Shown: piece after piece, positions 13,601 to 28,600 of the stretch | Position numbering within the stretch: the stretch's first letter is position 1 | How the letters are laid out: the number at the start of each line of letters is the position of its first letter | Assembly (NCBI GenBank): GCA_012934845.2 | Contig: WNNJ02002649.1 | Span: forward strand, 62,001-126,000 | Length of the DNA stretch: 64,000 bases | Source: Pomphorhynchus laevis | Taxonomy: Eukaryota; Acanthocephala; Palaeacanthocephala; Echinorhynchida; Pomphorhynchidae | Direction of reading: 5' to 3' | Notes under the pieces: model-generated | Databases searched by the model: none | Seen by the model: the letters and a program-made list of their open reading frames with translations, nothing else | What the model was told of the DNA's origin: nothing | Program-made: the position numbers and the translations under genes

Positions 13601-16600
13601 GAATATGATACATCATGTGATTTCTGTATATTGCTACGCCCAAGAACGTTTCCCCTTATCGTATCTCTTACAATCTCCTGCAGACCATATTCAAGCATGC
13701 ATCTTGGTCACATATTGTTTTTCTTTTTAAAACACATTTTGAGTTGGAATATTTTGCAATACTGGATATATATGTATATATATTCGACGACATGACATAA
13801 TTTAACTAACTCTTTTGCGATTAGTGACGACTTGACTTACTCGAACTTATTTTCATAAATCGTCGAATTATTGGAATTACTTACACCTGCACTATATCAT
13901 TTGATAAATATTGGCACCTGATTCACACACATCCTGTTTGCTGATTGTCTATCGAATCTCATCCGTATCTTGATGATGAGGCAACTTTTAATTAAACCTG
14001 TGTAAGATAGTAATCTTATCATATCAGCGGTAATGCCCTTATCCAAGAGTTTGCTCATTCAACTCCTGCATGTTCCTAGGCGTCGTATTCTTTAAGTGGC
14101 AACGTTAAAGCGGATCATTTTAATCTATGCATAAATACCGCTTTTTTGATTGGCTGAGATATTTACAAATACTGCGTTGTGAAATCCGCAACGGGTCTGA
14201 CTCAAAACCGGATAAATACGATTTATATGTAGTTGTTAAGGTGTCATACGCTAGTGCAGCAAAAAGCTCGGTGAAACAAACCGATTCCGCTTATACCTTT
14301 TTAAACTACAGTATCATTACTTGTTTACTTGACCGATCGTGACCAGTGGGTTTAGAAATATACACTTTGGATATCAACTTGAGATCGGAGAGAATACTAC
14401 TTTTACAGTAAAAGTTGATCGGAAAAATTGATTCGACTTCAATTACACTACTTATTTGAAGCCAATAACGCAGCGTGTGTATCTAACAGTCCAATAAAGT
14501 CGATTTTTAGCTCAACTATTTTTTCATTTCGACTTTGGTTACTTGCCCGACGAATTGTCTAGATCCGATTGGTGATCCGAGTTAAAAATAACATTTTAAA
14601 AATTATAGTTACAGGTCTAAGATTTTGAAATTATCCTTTATAATTGAAATAATGCTAATTCTTATTTATTATAATAAACACCAATAAACTTTTCAAGCAG
14701 TTGTTTGAAATAAAAAAGCGAAATAACGATTACCAAATGGAGAATGATTTCTGTACTTATACTTTGAAGTAGTATTTATGTTGATTTATTCAGTATTGAT
14801 TAAAGTAAAAGCCTTAATTTATTTCTAAAAATATCGATTACCTAACTTCGATATTAATCAACATATGATGTTCTTACTATCACATTCTTTATCTATTTTG
14901 AATTGAATTACTTTCTAATACCTTAACAATTAAATTTTAAATATTTTCATCCATTTTCAAATTATTTCGTCGTATTTTAAGTATCAATATAATTGAACAT
15001 AATACAAATTTGTCAAATTTAATATAGATATTTTCTTGACTATTTTTAATGCTTTAGTCCTTTTTATAGAAACTTCCAATTGTTTATTTTTTTGTTCTTG
15101 ACAAAAAATGTTAAATGTTGTATGTAAAATATTAAATGTTGCTCTGAGGTTTATCTCGAAAGTTTATTTATCTGCCATTTTAAATTTGAGACTTGTTATC
15201 AATTGCATTTTAACTAACGTGTTGTTGACCATATAAACGCTGTTGTTGTTCCCATTTGATACTTTAAAGAAACTCAAAGACTAGGGATAAACACCAATTC
15301 AGTCTCCTGATCTGTTTCTCTAGTAAATTACAACTATTTCAGGTATTTATCCAACATTTTGAGTTATAAAACTGTTAGAAATAAAAAAAGTTGAATATTC
15401 CTTTAAGCATTTCTCAGCTGCTGCTTCACATGATTTTTATTGACTTGAAATTAATAATTTATTGATAGACGACATGGATGCGAGTGTGTTCAAGAGCCAT
15501 ATTTTAAACATCAAATGTTGCTTATTAATAAAATATGTCTAAAATCAGTCATACTATGGCGTATAATAGTGCTTTCGAGAACTGGTCATGGAATGTTTTG
15601 CTAAATTTGATTAGTGTTTAGTACATAAATGAATCCAAGTTTTCTAAATAATAAATATACCTTTTGTTTATTATTAAATGAACAATTTGCATAGATATTT
15701 GTTAGGTGAAAAACATTTTTACTACATCAAAAGTTTTAAATCAGCGTTTTATATAAGCTATAATATCTATCGTTATCACATTTCATCTCACAATTTAGTA
15801 TAACTCCAAAGTGAATTGAATGCATTGTGAGCGTATTGTTGCTATACGTCTATTCTAAAAATTAATTGCTTTTTATGTCCAAATAATGTTCGATCGTTTA
15901 CTTTGTTATTTACTATCTAATTAAAAATATTGATAATTGAAAATTGAAGTAAATCATTATTTCAGGTCACGATAATGGATTTTTAATATTTAAACTTGAA
16001 CGCGAGCGTCCAGTCATGTCAATGCTTCCAAAAGGAGACGTCATATATGTAAAAGATAACAGTCTTAGAATATTGGAAGTCAACACACAAAAGGATTCAC
16101 CCTATGCATCACTTAAGAGGTTTAAAATTTATGTACAAGCATTTATTATAGCTGTTTATGCAAGCTATTTTTATTGTTCTTTTTTGCAAATTTACCACGT
16201 TGCATATTGTTGTCGAATATAAATATGTTGTCGATTAAGTTCAAAATGTTTACTAAATATATAAGCTACGTGGACTTAAAGATACCAAAATAAATAATTA
16301 GGAATACAAGATGACGTCCAAAATTACTGCTGATATGCAAGATTTATTGTGTAGCAATTATTACCAAAATTACATTAGACTGATAGAGAATAAAATATGG
16401 ATTGGCATATATGATGATACAAATATACTTTAGAAACTTTCAAGATCTCTTGCTCTTTTGTAAATTGTATAAATGATAATTTTATTGACATAAGAAATTT
16501 TATTATTTAAGAATGATTGCTTTGCTTGCACAATAAATAAATATTATTTCTTTAAAATGGAAAACCAACTAGCGGAATACAATGAATCCGATTATATTTT

Positions 16601-19600
16601 AAAATCATATTAAGATTTGGTAGTTACTTACTACTTTGAATTATCCTTACTCTATTCGTAACACATTCAAATATTTGATTTCGTTTTTATGCTCATTGTT
16701 TAAATTTTTGGGCTTTGTTCGATTTGTTGATTCGCTTGTTTCTTTGATTCGCTCATATTGTTTCGTTTGTTCACTTTATTTTACTATAATTTGAAGTGTT
16801 TTGTTCATTTAAGCAGCTTACTACATTTATTCTTTTGGTTTTTATCTTTAAAGTTTTTCTCATTCTTATTTTGTGTTTGATGCCCATCAAACTAACAAAT
16901 ATAAATAAACGCTCAAAGTGTAAGATTACACGCTTAGGTTTGTTGCTTTCTTATGTTATAAGGAATTAGCGAAAGGACAATTCGGTAGTTTTTGGTTGCA
17001 ACAAAGTAAACACTTGTTATTTTGCAATTAAATATTCTAATTTATCTAACGACCTTGAGTATTTTAATATTTTAATATTCTAAACATCTGACTATGTGAT
17101 CGAAACATTCTAAACAGCTAACTCCATGATTGATTAGGAAATTAATTGAATAACTTATTGATAAAGAAGTGAATGACTGAATGAATTTAATGTGGGCGAT
17201 CACTTTTATATGTAAGCGATCGCATTTATATTAAAATCAATAATTTTTAAATTCTATCATCCCAATTAATACAATTTTAAATTCGATAAAGCTAGAATTC
17301 TGTCATTTAAAAATTATTCGTTTTTATGCTCATTGTTTAAATTTTTGGGCTTTGTTCGATTTGTTGATTTGCTTGTTTCTTTGATTCGCTCATATTGTTT
17401 CGTTTGTTCACTTTATTTTACTATAATTTGAAGTGTTTTGTTCATTTAAGCAGCTTACTACATTTATTCTTTTGGTTTTTATCTTTAAAGTTTTTCTCAT
17501 TCTTATTTTGTGTTTGATGCCCATCAAACTAACAAATATAAATAAACGCTCAAAGTGTAAGATTGTACGTTTAGTTTTGTTGCTTCCTTATGTTATAAGG
17601 AATTATCAAAAGGTCAATTCGGTAGTTTTTGGTTGCAACAAAGTAAACACTTGTTATTTTGCAATTAAATATTCTAATTTATCTAACGACCTTGAGTATT
17701 TTAATATTTTAATATTCTAAACATCTGACTATGTGATCGAAACATTCTAAACAGCTAACTCCATGATTGATTAGGAAATTAATTGAATAACTTATTGATA
17801 AAGAAGTGAATGACTGAATGAATTTAATGTGGGCGATCACTTTTATATGTAAGCGATCGCATTTATATTAAAATCAATAATTTTTAAATTCTATCATCCC
17901 AATTAATACAATTTTAAATTCGATAAAGCTAGAATTCTGTCATTTAAAAATTATTCCCTTGCGTTTATTATACAATTTGCTAAAAGTTATAATGCATTAT
18001 ATAACTTATAACTTCTTATATAATCAATCATATACATTATAATACAATATATTGCATACACAAATCTTACCATAGTCTTTAAATAACGTCTGCTAAATAA
18101 TTTGTTTGTTATCTAAACGTTGAAATAACAAACAACTTTAACACTTTAAATTATCTAAAGACCAAAATAAGTAAAACCTAAAACTCTTTTCGGAATTTTG
18201 GAGCAGGATTTTTTCGCCGCCATTTCATTACTACATCGAACTGATTACGTGAATGTTGAATTCTATTATTTTATAGTAATGCACAGTTTGATTATTAAAC
18301 ATTGTAACGTTAATTCGATGTTTTGCATTTTTAACACATCTACAGCTTTTGAAGTTACAAAACATTAAAACAAACACAAATGTAAGTGAAAAGAAAGAAC
18401 AACACAAAAATACGAGATAAAATCTAATTAAAAAACAACAAAAATATGATAAAAATTCATCGTTTACGACATTTTTATAAAACATTCGTCATGATATTAT
18501 TATGAGTATTTATTAATGTAATACGCTTCGTGTATCTTTCGATTAAAAAATGTTTAATTTGATAAAACAAAATTTTTTAATTAATTTTTTGATATAAATT
18601 TTTTCCTTTTATTTTTTAATTTTCACTTAAATAAATTTTAAATTATAGTTTTTATAAATTTGACGTTGAGAGTTGATCAGTTAAGTTTACTCGTCGATCT
18701 TTTGTGAAATTAGAGAGAGTCAAAAATAAAGATCGTGTATTAAAAATTGAGTTTAGTATTTTAGAAATTATTAATTTTACTATGTATGATTAAACCATGA
18801 TTTTAAAATGTTTAGCTTATGAACCCAAGGAGGTTAGAGTGCTGAACTTTTTCATTTATTTTGATTTTGTTTTTATTTCTAATTGTTGTTGTTTTAATCT
18901 GCTTATTAACATTAATATATTTGTTTATATGCATTTGAAGTGAAGTAAAAATTTTAATATAAAGCACCTAAAGGTAAATGTTCAATCTTTAATTTCTCAA
19001 CGAACTACAAGTGTATAATTTTTCATGACTACTAATTGCCTGATGACTATAATTCTTTTGTAAATTTTTGATAAATATAATTTTTGGATTTGCATTAAGC
19101 ATTCACGGTTCTACAATTGATCAGATAAGCTACCATCATGGTGCATCATGCATGATAGTTTTGTATCGATCATCAACGAACAAGCAAGAAGGCCAGTATC
19201 AACTGGTTAAAATGTCAATCAATGCCAAGAATGCTACAATTGAAGGTTTGATAATATCCAGAATTTTAATTTGATTGATGATTTTAATTATCTATCAAAT
19301 TTATCTGCCAATTTTAATATAATGTAATTTAAATTAAATTTGCTTTTTTAGACCTTACTTTGCCATTATTTATTTTCGGGTAGTGGATTGTATACAGAAT
19401 TATTTATTTGATGTGTTATTTATTATTTTATATCTATAAAGTAAAGAAAACACTGAAATTCTGAGGATAACCAGCTTTTAAACTATATAATAATGGAAAA
19501 ACTTTATTGAAAGTTTTAATTTTTATTAAGTTTATATATAGATTTTGTAAAGTAAAAATTTATTTTAAACTTTTAAAATTTCCAAAGTTTGAACTTCTAA

Positions 19601-22600
19601 ACTTTTTTAGATTTAAATTTTTTTTAAAGTATTTAAAAATTATACAAATTATATTAAAAATGTATCAAAAAATTAAATTGTTAAAATATTCAAAAAAATA
19701 AAGTTTAAATTATTTCTTTCAATTTTATGTTTTGTTATAAAGTTTAAGTTTTTATAAATTTTCAATTTTCTAACTTTATAAAAGTCTAAACATTTCAAAC
19801 TTTTGTAAATCATACAATAACTATAAACATAATTAAGCGATAGCTATTACTAATGAAGATGCATGGTTCCAAATACCAAAATTCATGTCAAATTTAATTT
19901 TTAAATAAAAATTAGAATTTTAAACATACAAATGTTTAATGCTTGTTATAGAACAAACGTTTTAAGATATCATCAATTGCTAGTTTAACATACAATAAAA
20001 ATGATGTTTGAATTTATATCGATAATTATTAGAATAAATATCACAGAAATTAAAATATTTGTAACAAGTTTGTGATCGGAACATCATTAATCATGTATTT
20101 ATTTTGTTAACTGAAATGAAAGCGACTATCCTGTAAAATCGACGGATTATCTCATTAGTGTCTTAATGTATCAGTCAATGATAAACTTTATTGTGTTATT
20201 CAAGTGTGACTAACGAAATGTCTGTTAACGATAGTTTGTGTCAACACGCTTGTTTTGTCGACATGTGTGCCAACGAAACGTTAATGTTAGACAGAATATT
20301 TGCTCAATGCGATATACATTTGATGTATACTGGTCCTATCGTTATCATGTATATATACTAGAATTCTGATTTGATTGACCATACCTTCCTGCATTTGCAT
20401 TTACATATTTATTACAACTCGAAAAATTTGTGATTTCTGTTTTGGTAAAGTTTAAATTTTGAAAATTTCGGACATTTCCCAATGTACTTTGTTTCTTCTA
20501 ATATTTTTCTCCAAATAGAATAATTTTACTCTCAATAATTACTGTAGTTACAACGATTAAAATTGATTTATTAATTAATCGGCGGTTCCCAATATTGAGC
20601 AACAAACAAAACGATATCTTAGTGTTTTTCCAATAAAGACCGGTTTAGAATTATTGGAGCTGGATCACAGTAAGAAATATTTTATTTGATATTTGGCTAA
20701 CCTCTGTTAGCATATTCAGAAAATTACTAAAATTACTTCAGAAAATAACAGTAATTTTTTGAAGATACTAGCAGAGGTTAGCGAAATATCAAATAAAATT
20801 TTTGTTTCTTCTTTTTTCCATCTCCAATATTTCTTTATCAATAATCGATCATTATCAACTATTTAAAATCATTCAACAGTGCTATTGAGCAACTGGTTTG
20901 CAGTTATTCATAAGGTTATAGAAAAAAGTTAATTTTCTGAAGATGCTAACAGAGGTTAGCGAAATCTAAAAAAATCCTTCTTTCTTTTATCCAGCTCCAA
21001 TAATTCTTTATCAATAATGAATCATTGTCAACTACTCATAAAAGCCGGTTTATTTATCAAAATTACAATATAAAAATTGGAATTTTTGCATTGCAAAATT
21101 ACAATCAATTAATATATCAATTATCTTTATATAGTTTTCACTGTGGTTATACTAGGTGTTCGACAAAGACCAAAAACTCTTGCGCAAAATTGATTAAGCA
21201 ATTTTTTTGTCAATTGCCTTCTAATTTGATTTTATTATTAAAAAGATGTAAGCAACAGAGTGTGGAAGCTTTTTTGCAGAAACTAAATTGGGTTGTTTTA
21301 TTGAATTTGGGTTTGATAAAACAATATGATAAAACCTTAAAATACATATTTATTAGCTTGTAAATATTCAATACGAACATTTAAATCTGTTAACAATTTG
21401 TTATTTGCCAGGATCAATTTAATTTAAAATAGGAGCTATTTGATTCCTGTTTGTTTTATCGCATTGTTTCTCAAATCGACTTTTGATATAAAATATTCTC
21501 CGATTTTTTAAATATAATATTTAAAAAATATTTATGTAATCACTACTGGTAGCTCAATTGTCAAGATACATAACAGATCAGATAGCGTAGTCTACGTATT
21601 TTATACTATATATAAATCAAAAATAAAGATAAATAATAAATAATTATAAAGATTTTATGCAATTTGTATTTATATAAAGATAAAATTTTAAATTGAAATC
21701 TTTTCTATGCTGGATTGAAATCTTCAATCCAGCATTACCGTGCGGTCAAATACGCGCTTATGACGTATTTCCTCTGATAAACTTTTATAATCAATGATCT
21801 TATTATAATACAAAGCATATTGCCTATTATTCAGTCATAAATATTTTTCGCTTAATTGTTTAAATTTATTTTAATAATATTTTTCGTTGATTTATACATT
21901 GTAAATTTAATATTTTAATAATATTTTGTTGATCTATAGTTCTTCATTATAAGAAATAGAAATAAAATTCATCAAACTTGCATGAAAATTTGCAAATTCT
22001 ATTTTATTGAACGTAATCTACTACTGGTGAGATCGAGGTATTTGTATAAATAATAGTGTTGCACTATAAATACTATACCACAACGTGTTATTTTTAACGT
22101 TAGGAACGATTGTACTACGAAATATAGTTTCATATTATGTAATTATTTGATATAGTTTCGTATTATAAATGTATATAACATTTTGCTCATAATGTAAGAT
22201 TTGAATACTTTCTCCAGTTATCAGCTTAATTAATTTTTCGATTAATTAAATTTAAATTCAATTATTAAGTAAGAATGTTTTAATTAAACTTTATAAACCG
22301 AGAATATTTTAGAATCCAAATCTATGAGCATAGGTTTAATGGCCTTCTGGGTTTCATGGAATAAGATAGCTGTCTTAGTCAGCAAAGGAAAGGTTTGGCT
22401 TTAATTTTTATGAATCGGATTTTATAAATATAGCTCAAACATCTATATCTCTAGATAGTTGTGAAGAGTGTAAAAAATGAAGAACATCAGAGTATCGATG
22501 AATTTCCACAATGTGATAGAATTTTCCAGGGAATTGAAAGTACTTTACTCGTCAAAGAACATAGCAATCTCTATTTATTTGATTTGGTTAGCAACAAGTA

Positions 22601-25600
22601 AGCTGAAAACAATTGACGATTTTGCTTTATTTATCTATTTTCAGGCGTGTTGCCTCTATTACAGTGAAAAAAGCGAAACATGTAATCTGGTCTGATGATC
22701 GAACTGTATTTGCGGTATTAACAAAAACAGGTAATGTTCTCATACTATAAGACGTGATTTAATCCACAGTGATCTACAGTTAACGCAAGTTTCGTAAGTA
22801 ACTTGTTTACAGTTAATGCAAGTTACATCCAGTGGTAATAAACACCACAAACGATTAATCACATTTCAATATTTCATAGCTACTTTGAGCGTTTTATTAT
22901 TTTAAACAACATATTCTTACTGTCAAATTTCAATATCCACACAATTACTTGACGGCTGCAATTAAATTAATAGGTTTATTAATCAACAATAAAAATACTT
23001 TGCAATAGTACATTCAAATGGTAATTTAGAGTGATAAAATTATCAAAGTAGGCCTATCTTTAATTAAGTATATATCATTATTGGCGTATTTGTATATGTA
23101 GCAAATTAAAGGTCGACGTTTGTAGGTCGATGCACAAATGTCGACTCATTTTTAAAGAATAACGAACTCATTGTTTAATAAATAAAAGTCAATACATGTA
23201 TTGGCAATTGTCGATGCATTTATAGACAATAATTGACGCTTTATCCTTAGATTATGCTCATCACTTGTAGGGAAGGTCAATATTAAATGATCAATATTTA
23301 TTTACTAATGTTAGTTAGTAAAACGGATGTATCTTATTCGCCAAAGTTTAGTCGTCTATTATAGATTTTGCTAACCTTCTACAAATTACTGCGTAGATTA
23401 AAAAATACCCAGTTTATATGACTTGATAAAAACAAATATGTGCAAATTATATTTTATTTGATGAATTTCGGAAAAGCTATGACACCATTCTTCATGATAA
23501 TCATAATAAGATAAATCGTTGAGAATTGCATTTATCTCGAACTTAGATAAAATAAAATTATAGATACGAGTATTTATTTTAATTTTTTACAATTTGCAAG
23601 CTTTCGATTGCTTGTCCTTTTCAAGCATATGCTTGAAAATGATTATGATTAAGTAAAAATATTAAAATACAACAAGAAATGAACTGTGTGCACTAATATA
23701 TCGCAATATCATGTACTTTTACACAATAGCTTATCAACTATTTGCGATATTTTCATTCCATAATATTGGCGCCCATGTGTTGTGAGTTATATGTCAATTT
23801 AGTAACTCGTTTATAAAATATAATTTTAACCCCAATGATTTTGTACAATAAAATTAATAGTTTACATATTTATGTAAACCGAGACTGTATAAATAAGCAC
23901 ACGTTAGTAATTAATCGTAATTATTTAATCCATGTAAAATCCAAACAGCAATTGGCATTGCTGTATGCATTAACTGTTTATAGTAGCCTTGGTTTTAAAA
24001 TATACGTTAATCGTAACTCTAGCTTATGTTAATATACCCTAATAATTTAGTAAATTTCATAGAGAAAGGAAACGGTAAGTGTCGAAATATCAATCACTTA
24101 TTAACACTAATGGATTCCATACAATTTTTGATTTTTTACAATTCCTTCAAATTTCAAAGATGTATCGTATTATAACACGTAACGATAATATTTTATTGCT
24201 TCCGTATACAACCTAAGTATAAAAAGTAAACTGCGGTGGTAGTTTTTAACTACTGCCGCAGTAGTTCTTACCGTCATAATGTCAAAAGTTAACAGAATTT
24301 TCTATTGTCATTCATAATCGTATTTTTTTATCAACTTTGATTGACGTTATATTTTTTTGCTATTATTTAATTTACTTCTTATTTTAGGATTTAAGATTGT
24401 TTCACGTGATTTTCGAGAACTTCAATCGATCAACGAAAATAGCCGAGTGAAGTCGGGTATATTTACCCATAACAATGAAGTATTTATCTATACAACACTT
24501 ACTCATGTCAAATATGCCTTGATATCAGGGTTAGTTTTTTGACTTTATCTTTAATGTTCGCATGTAACACAGTTTTCATTTTTATTTTTAATGACTCATT
24601 TGATTTGAGAAACACATTGTACATTATGGATGTTGTAGTACAACATGCATAAGGTGCATTCACAAAATATATATTATATGAGTAGTTCGAATACAAGTGC
24701 TTAATTAGTCTCTTATTTTTGATACCAGAATTTTGTCAAACTTTATGGTATATCATAAATTTGAATATATTAAGGTATCAAATGCGCTTGAAATGTGTTT
24801 AGGCTATAAAAGCAGAGGTTAATTTTTTTATCAGTTTTTAAAAGTCCTTTTCATTTTGTTATTTCATCAGCTAAAAAATGCATTCAATTGAAAACGTTTA
24901 TTTTAAAATAGGTCGATCTGCTCATTCACACTTTATTTTCCCATTATGAGCTTTACAAAATTTCTGTAGTAATTTAATTACCTTAAATGTTTTTTCTTTT
25001 AATACATTTTTATCAAATGTATTTATAAAGATCTGAGTTATTTCTACTCTATTAATCTCGCAAAAATATACAAACTATATTTATGCATTATTAAAAATAT
25101 CGCATGTTCAAATATATTATTTATTTTTTTATGAAGCGTTCCTTATATTTCTTATCTATTGTATATAAGAAATATATAGTATATATTTCTTAAATATAAG
25201 AAATATGCAATATTTATAATATATATATGTTTATATTCATTGTTATGTTTATATTTATATTTATGTTTATATTTAGATTTAGGTTTTTTTTATTTATGAA
25301 AACAACGTCTAGTTATTTTCATGCCTTGTTTTTTGACTATCCAGTATAGGATCGCATCATCTTTATTTTGTTAAAAGGGATAACATGTGATTGTATTGCT
25401 GCTGTAGATTTAAGCAAAAAATTCAATTAAAGACCTTAAATTAGCGAAAAAGCTTATTATTAGAATAAACAATCACCGAATATTTAAATGAAATAAACCG
25501 GAATATGATATTTCAGTTAGTTTATTTTTGATTATTCATTTACAATTTTATATTTTTATATTAAAATTTATTTTTCATAACATTGTTTTGTTTTTGATTT

Positions 25601-28600
25601 GACTTTGATGTTACTTTATATTTACTCTTAATTTCGGTAAAATTTGAACTAATTTTGTTATGTTTGAGCGTTCAATATATGTTAGTTTACAATTTATATT
25701 TTGGTTTTCCGTGAGATGTTCCTAATTGTTAACCAAATGCAAATATAGAGTAATTATTTTATCATTGTTTGGTACTTCAAATCAAAATCGTTCAATCGTA
25801 AAATGATAAAACCAGAATATTATTTCAAACATTCGAAAAATACTTTTATGTTGGGCTTTAGTTTCACATTCGCATACATTTCGGTAGGCTAACCAATACA
25901 TAAAATACGATCTACATTCGTTATAATTGATATAAATTTTATACGACATGTATTGTATTTCAAATGAGATGTAATCTTTGCACTTTTAATATTATGTTAA
26001 TTACTCATAGTTGATATATGAGCGGTTACTCATAGTATATATATATATATAGGCGCGGTTTAAATGCATGTTCATCTAGCTATTTTGATACCTACAGCAA
26101 CACACTAAAGCGAAAGCTTGTTTGTAAAAATTAATTAAAATATAGTTGATATCTTTCTCCATACTATTTTTATTTTTTATATTTCATACTTATTACTATA
26201 AATTACAAATTTTTACTTACAAATTCATAAATATCATTTTTTGTATTTTTATCATTATTATCAAAATTTAAGCATTATTATCAAAATTTAAGCATTTTTA
26301 TTATCAAAATTTAAGCATTCTTGTTTTTCGAACAAGAATGATTTTCGAACAAGAATAATTTTTAAGCATTCTTGTTTTTAATTTAAATTGAGGGATTTAA
26401 ATTACATTTGACTTTAATTTACTACAAACTCTGCAAAAGTTTTAAATACCTGCAAATATTATTTCATTGTTTTCGTGACTGTGAGTTGATTTTTGTTTGA
26501 TTTTAGGAGTACCGGTGTTCTACGTACAATCAGCATTCCTCTTTACATTCTCAGATGCATAGATAACCGTCTGCTTATTTGTCTAAATCGAAGTTGTGCC
26601 CCGCTGCTGTTACTCGTCGATACAACAGAATACCAGTTTAAACTTGCATTAGAGAACGAACGTTTTGACGAGGTAGGAAAAATATATATTGTATTGTTTC
26701 TTTTTGACTAACAATAGATTAACGCATATGCTCTTAGCTACTTTTTAAATTTTTCATTTTGTGTTTGGATACAAAATGAGCTTTTAGTTAATTTATACTT
26801 TTCATCAAAACATTAATTTCGACATTCTCTTTTTAAAAACAACACTTCAATTTCTATATTTTATATGAACATCATGCAGGATCATATTACGGTTCGCTAA
26901 ATACATCCGACACTTTGAGTGCCACTATCCGGCCCGCGTTACGTTAATCATAGATTACAACGTAGACTATACAAATTTATATGTTGTATGTGCAACACAA
27001 ATGTGAAGCTTCCTTTCTACAAGACATCACGCTATTTACATATTGACGCATATTCGTATGTCAGCTTTGAGTGAACTTGAGCATCAAGTAATCTTGAGGT
27101 TACCCTCGAGATTGCACATGCTAAGAAAAGTATAGTTTATAGCGAATGTTGTAATTTTCAATACAGGTTTTTTATGCTAAACGATTACAATTTTAATATC
27201 TAATAATCCACTATACATGATAATGAATTTAAAAATCTGACTGAAAATGAGCGCACAAGTGTGTATGATGCGTTGTTACCAAAACTAACAAGGATTGCTT
27301 TTACCAAAATTTACTCAACCATAGAAGCAGACGTTAGAACAAGTTAGATCATTTCTCACAAAATTGTCAGAATTTGTTCTCGGTTGCATTGATGTGCCCG
27401 GAGAAAAAGAAAACGTTTGAGAAAATCTAACGCTCGCAACGCATTGTGACGAAACGGTTGATGACATTGTAGGAAACTTTGAGCTTCAATTGATGAACAG
27501 TGTTACCGACTTTGAGTATTTTTGACTTCAAATGAGAGCAGCGATGTGCATGATACCGTCCAGCTCTTAATGTTCTTAGATGGAATAACTGCAAAATTTC
27601 AAGTCATGGAGCAACATGCATCCATGCAGTCAATTAAATGGACAACAACTTATAGTGAGCTTTTCAAAGAATTAAATGAATGTTTGAACAAGTTACAATT
27701 GAATTCTGATAATCTGGCCGCTGTGACAATAGATGGCTATCCTAATATTACGGAAAAAAATGTCGGTCATTTGAAGAGGATTCATTCAATGCGACTAAAA
27801 TCTAACACTTTGACTCTTCATCGTAAAGATTTTCTGGCATTTCATTTATATACACTTTTCTGTAGAATTTCAAGTCATGATTCAACAGGCATCCATGCTG
27901 TCAATTAAATGGACAACCACTTATAATGAGCTTTTCAAAGAGTTGAATGAATGTTTGAACAAGTTTCAACTGAATTCTGAAAATCCGGCCGCTGTGACAA
28001 TATATGGCTATCCTAATATTACTGAAAAAATGTCGGTCATTTAAAGAGAATTCATTCAATGCGACTAAAATCTAACACTTTGACTCTTCATCGTAAAGAT
28101 TTTCTGGCATTTTATTTATATACACTTTCTGACATGTGATTAGTAATTTTTGAAATTGAATGTTACAGACAAAGAGAAAACAAAAAATTTGTTTCAAATA
28201 GAGTATACAAATACTTATTTTCATTTGCTTGGAATAATTATTAATCTGAATGGGATAATCCGATCACAAACCGCAATTCATTCAATATAACTTATGACAA
28301 TGTATACTATTTTATTTAAAAGTGTTACTCACATCACATGTTCATTTTTATCACACGATGCATTTTCTTTTATTTGCTTCACAGTTCATGTCTATATTTT
28401 TTATTTTTAAAGTTAGTGTTGTAAGTAGTAAACTTGGTAATTAACGACAAACACCATTGTTTCATTGTTTAAATTCCAAAACAATTCAAAATCAATGCAA
28501 GTGGGTAAACGATTTTCATGTAGAAAATATATAACTCGATTTGTTAAATGTAATTCTAATAAAATTTAATTAGAATTAAATGCAAACCGATACTTCAGCG

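Noticed and set aside
14127..14342. Protein-coding exon (71-residue open frame)
   Set aside because: Composition is less AT-rich than around it, but no family is recognised and no splice sites fit COPA phase.
17433..17720. 95-residue gene in the 637-bp duplication
   Set aside because: The frame is broken by a stop in the other copy, indicating no coding constraint.
19507..19701. 64-residue Lys/Leu/Phe-rich protein
   Set aside because: Low-complexity translation of AT-rich sequence inside a COPA intron.
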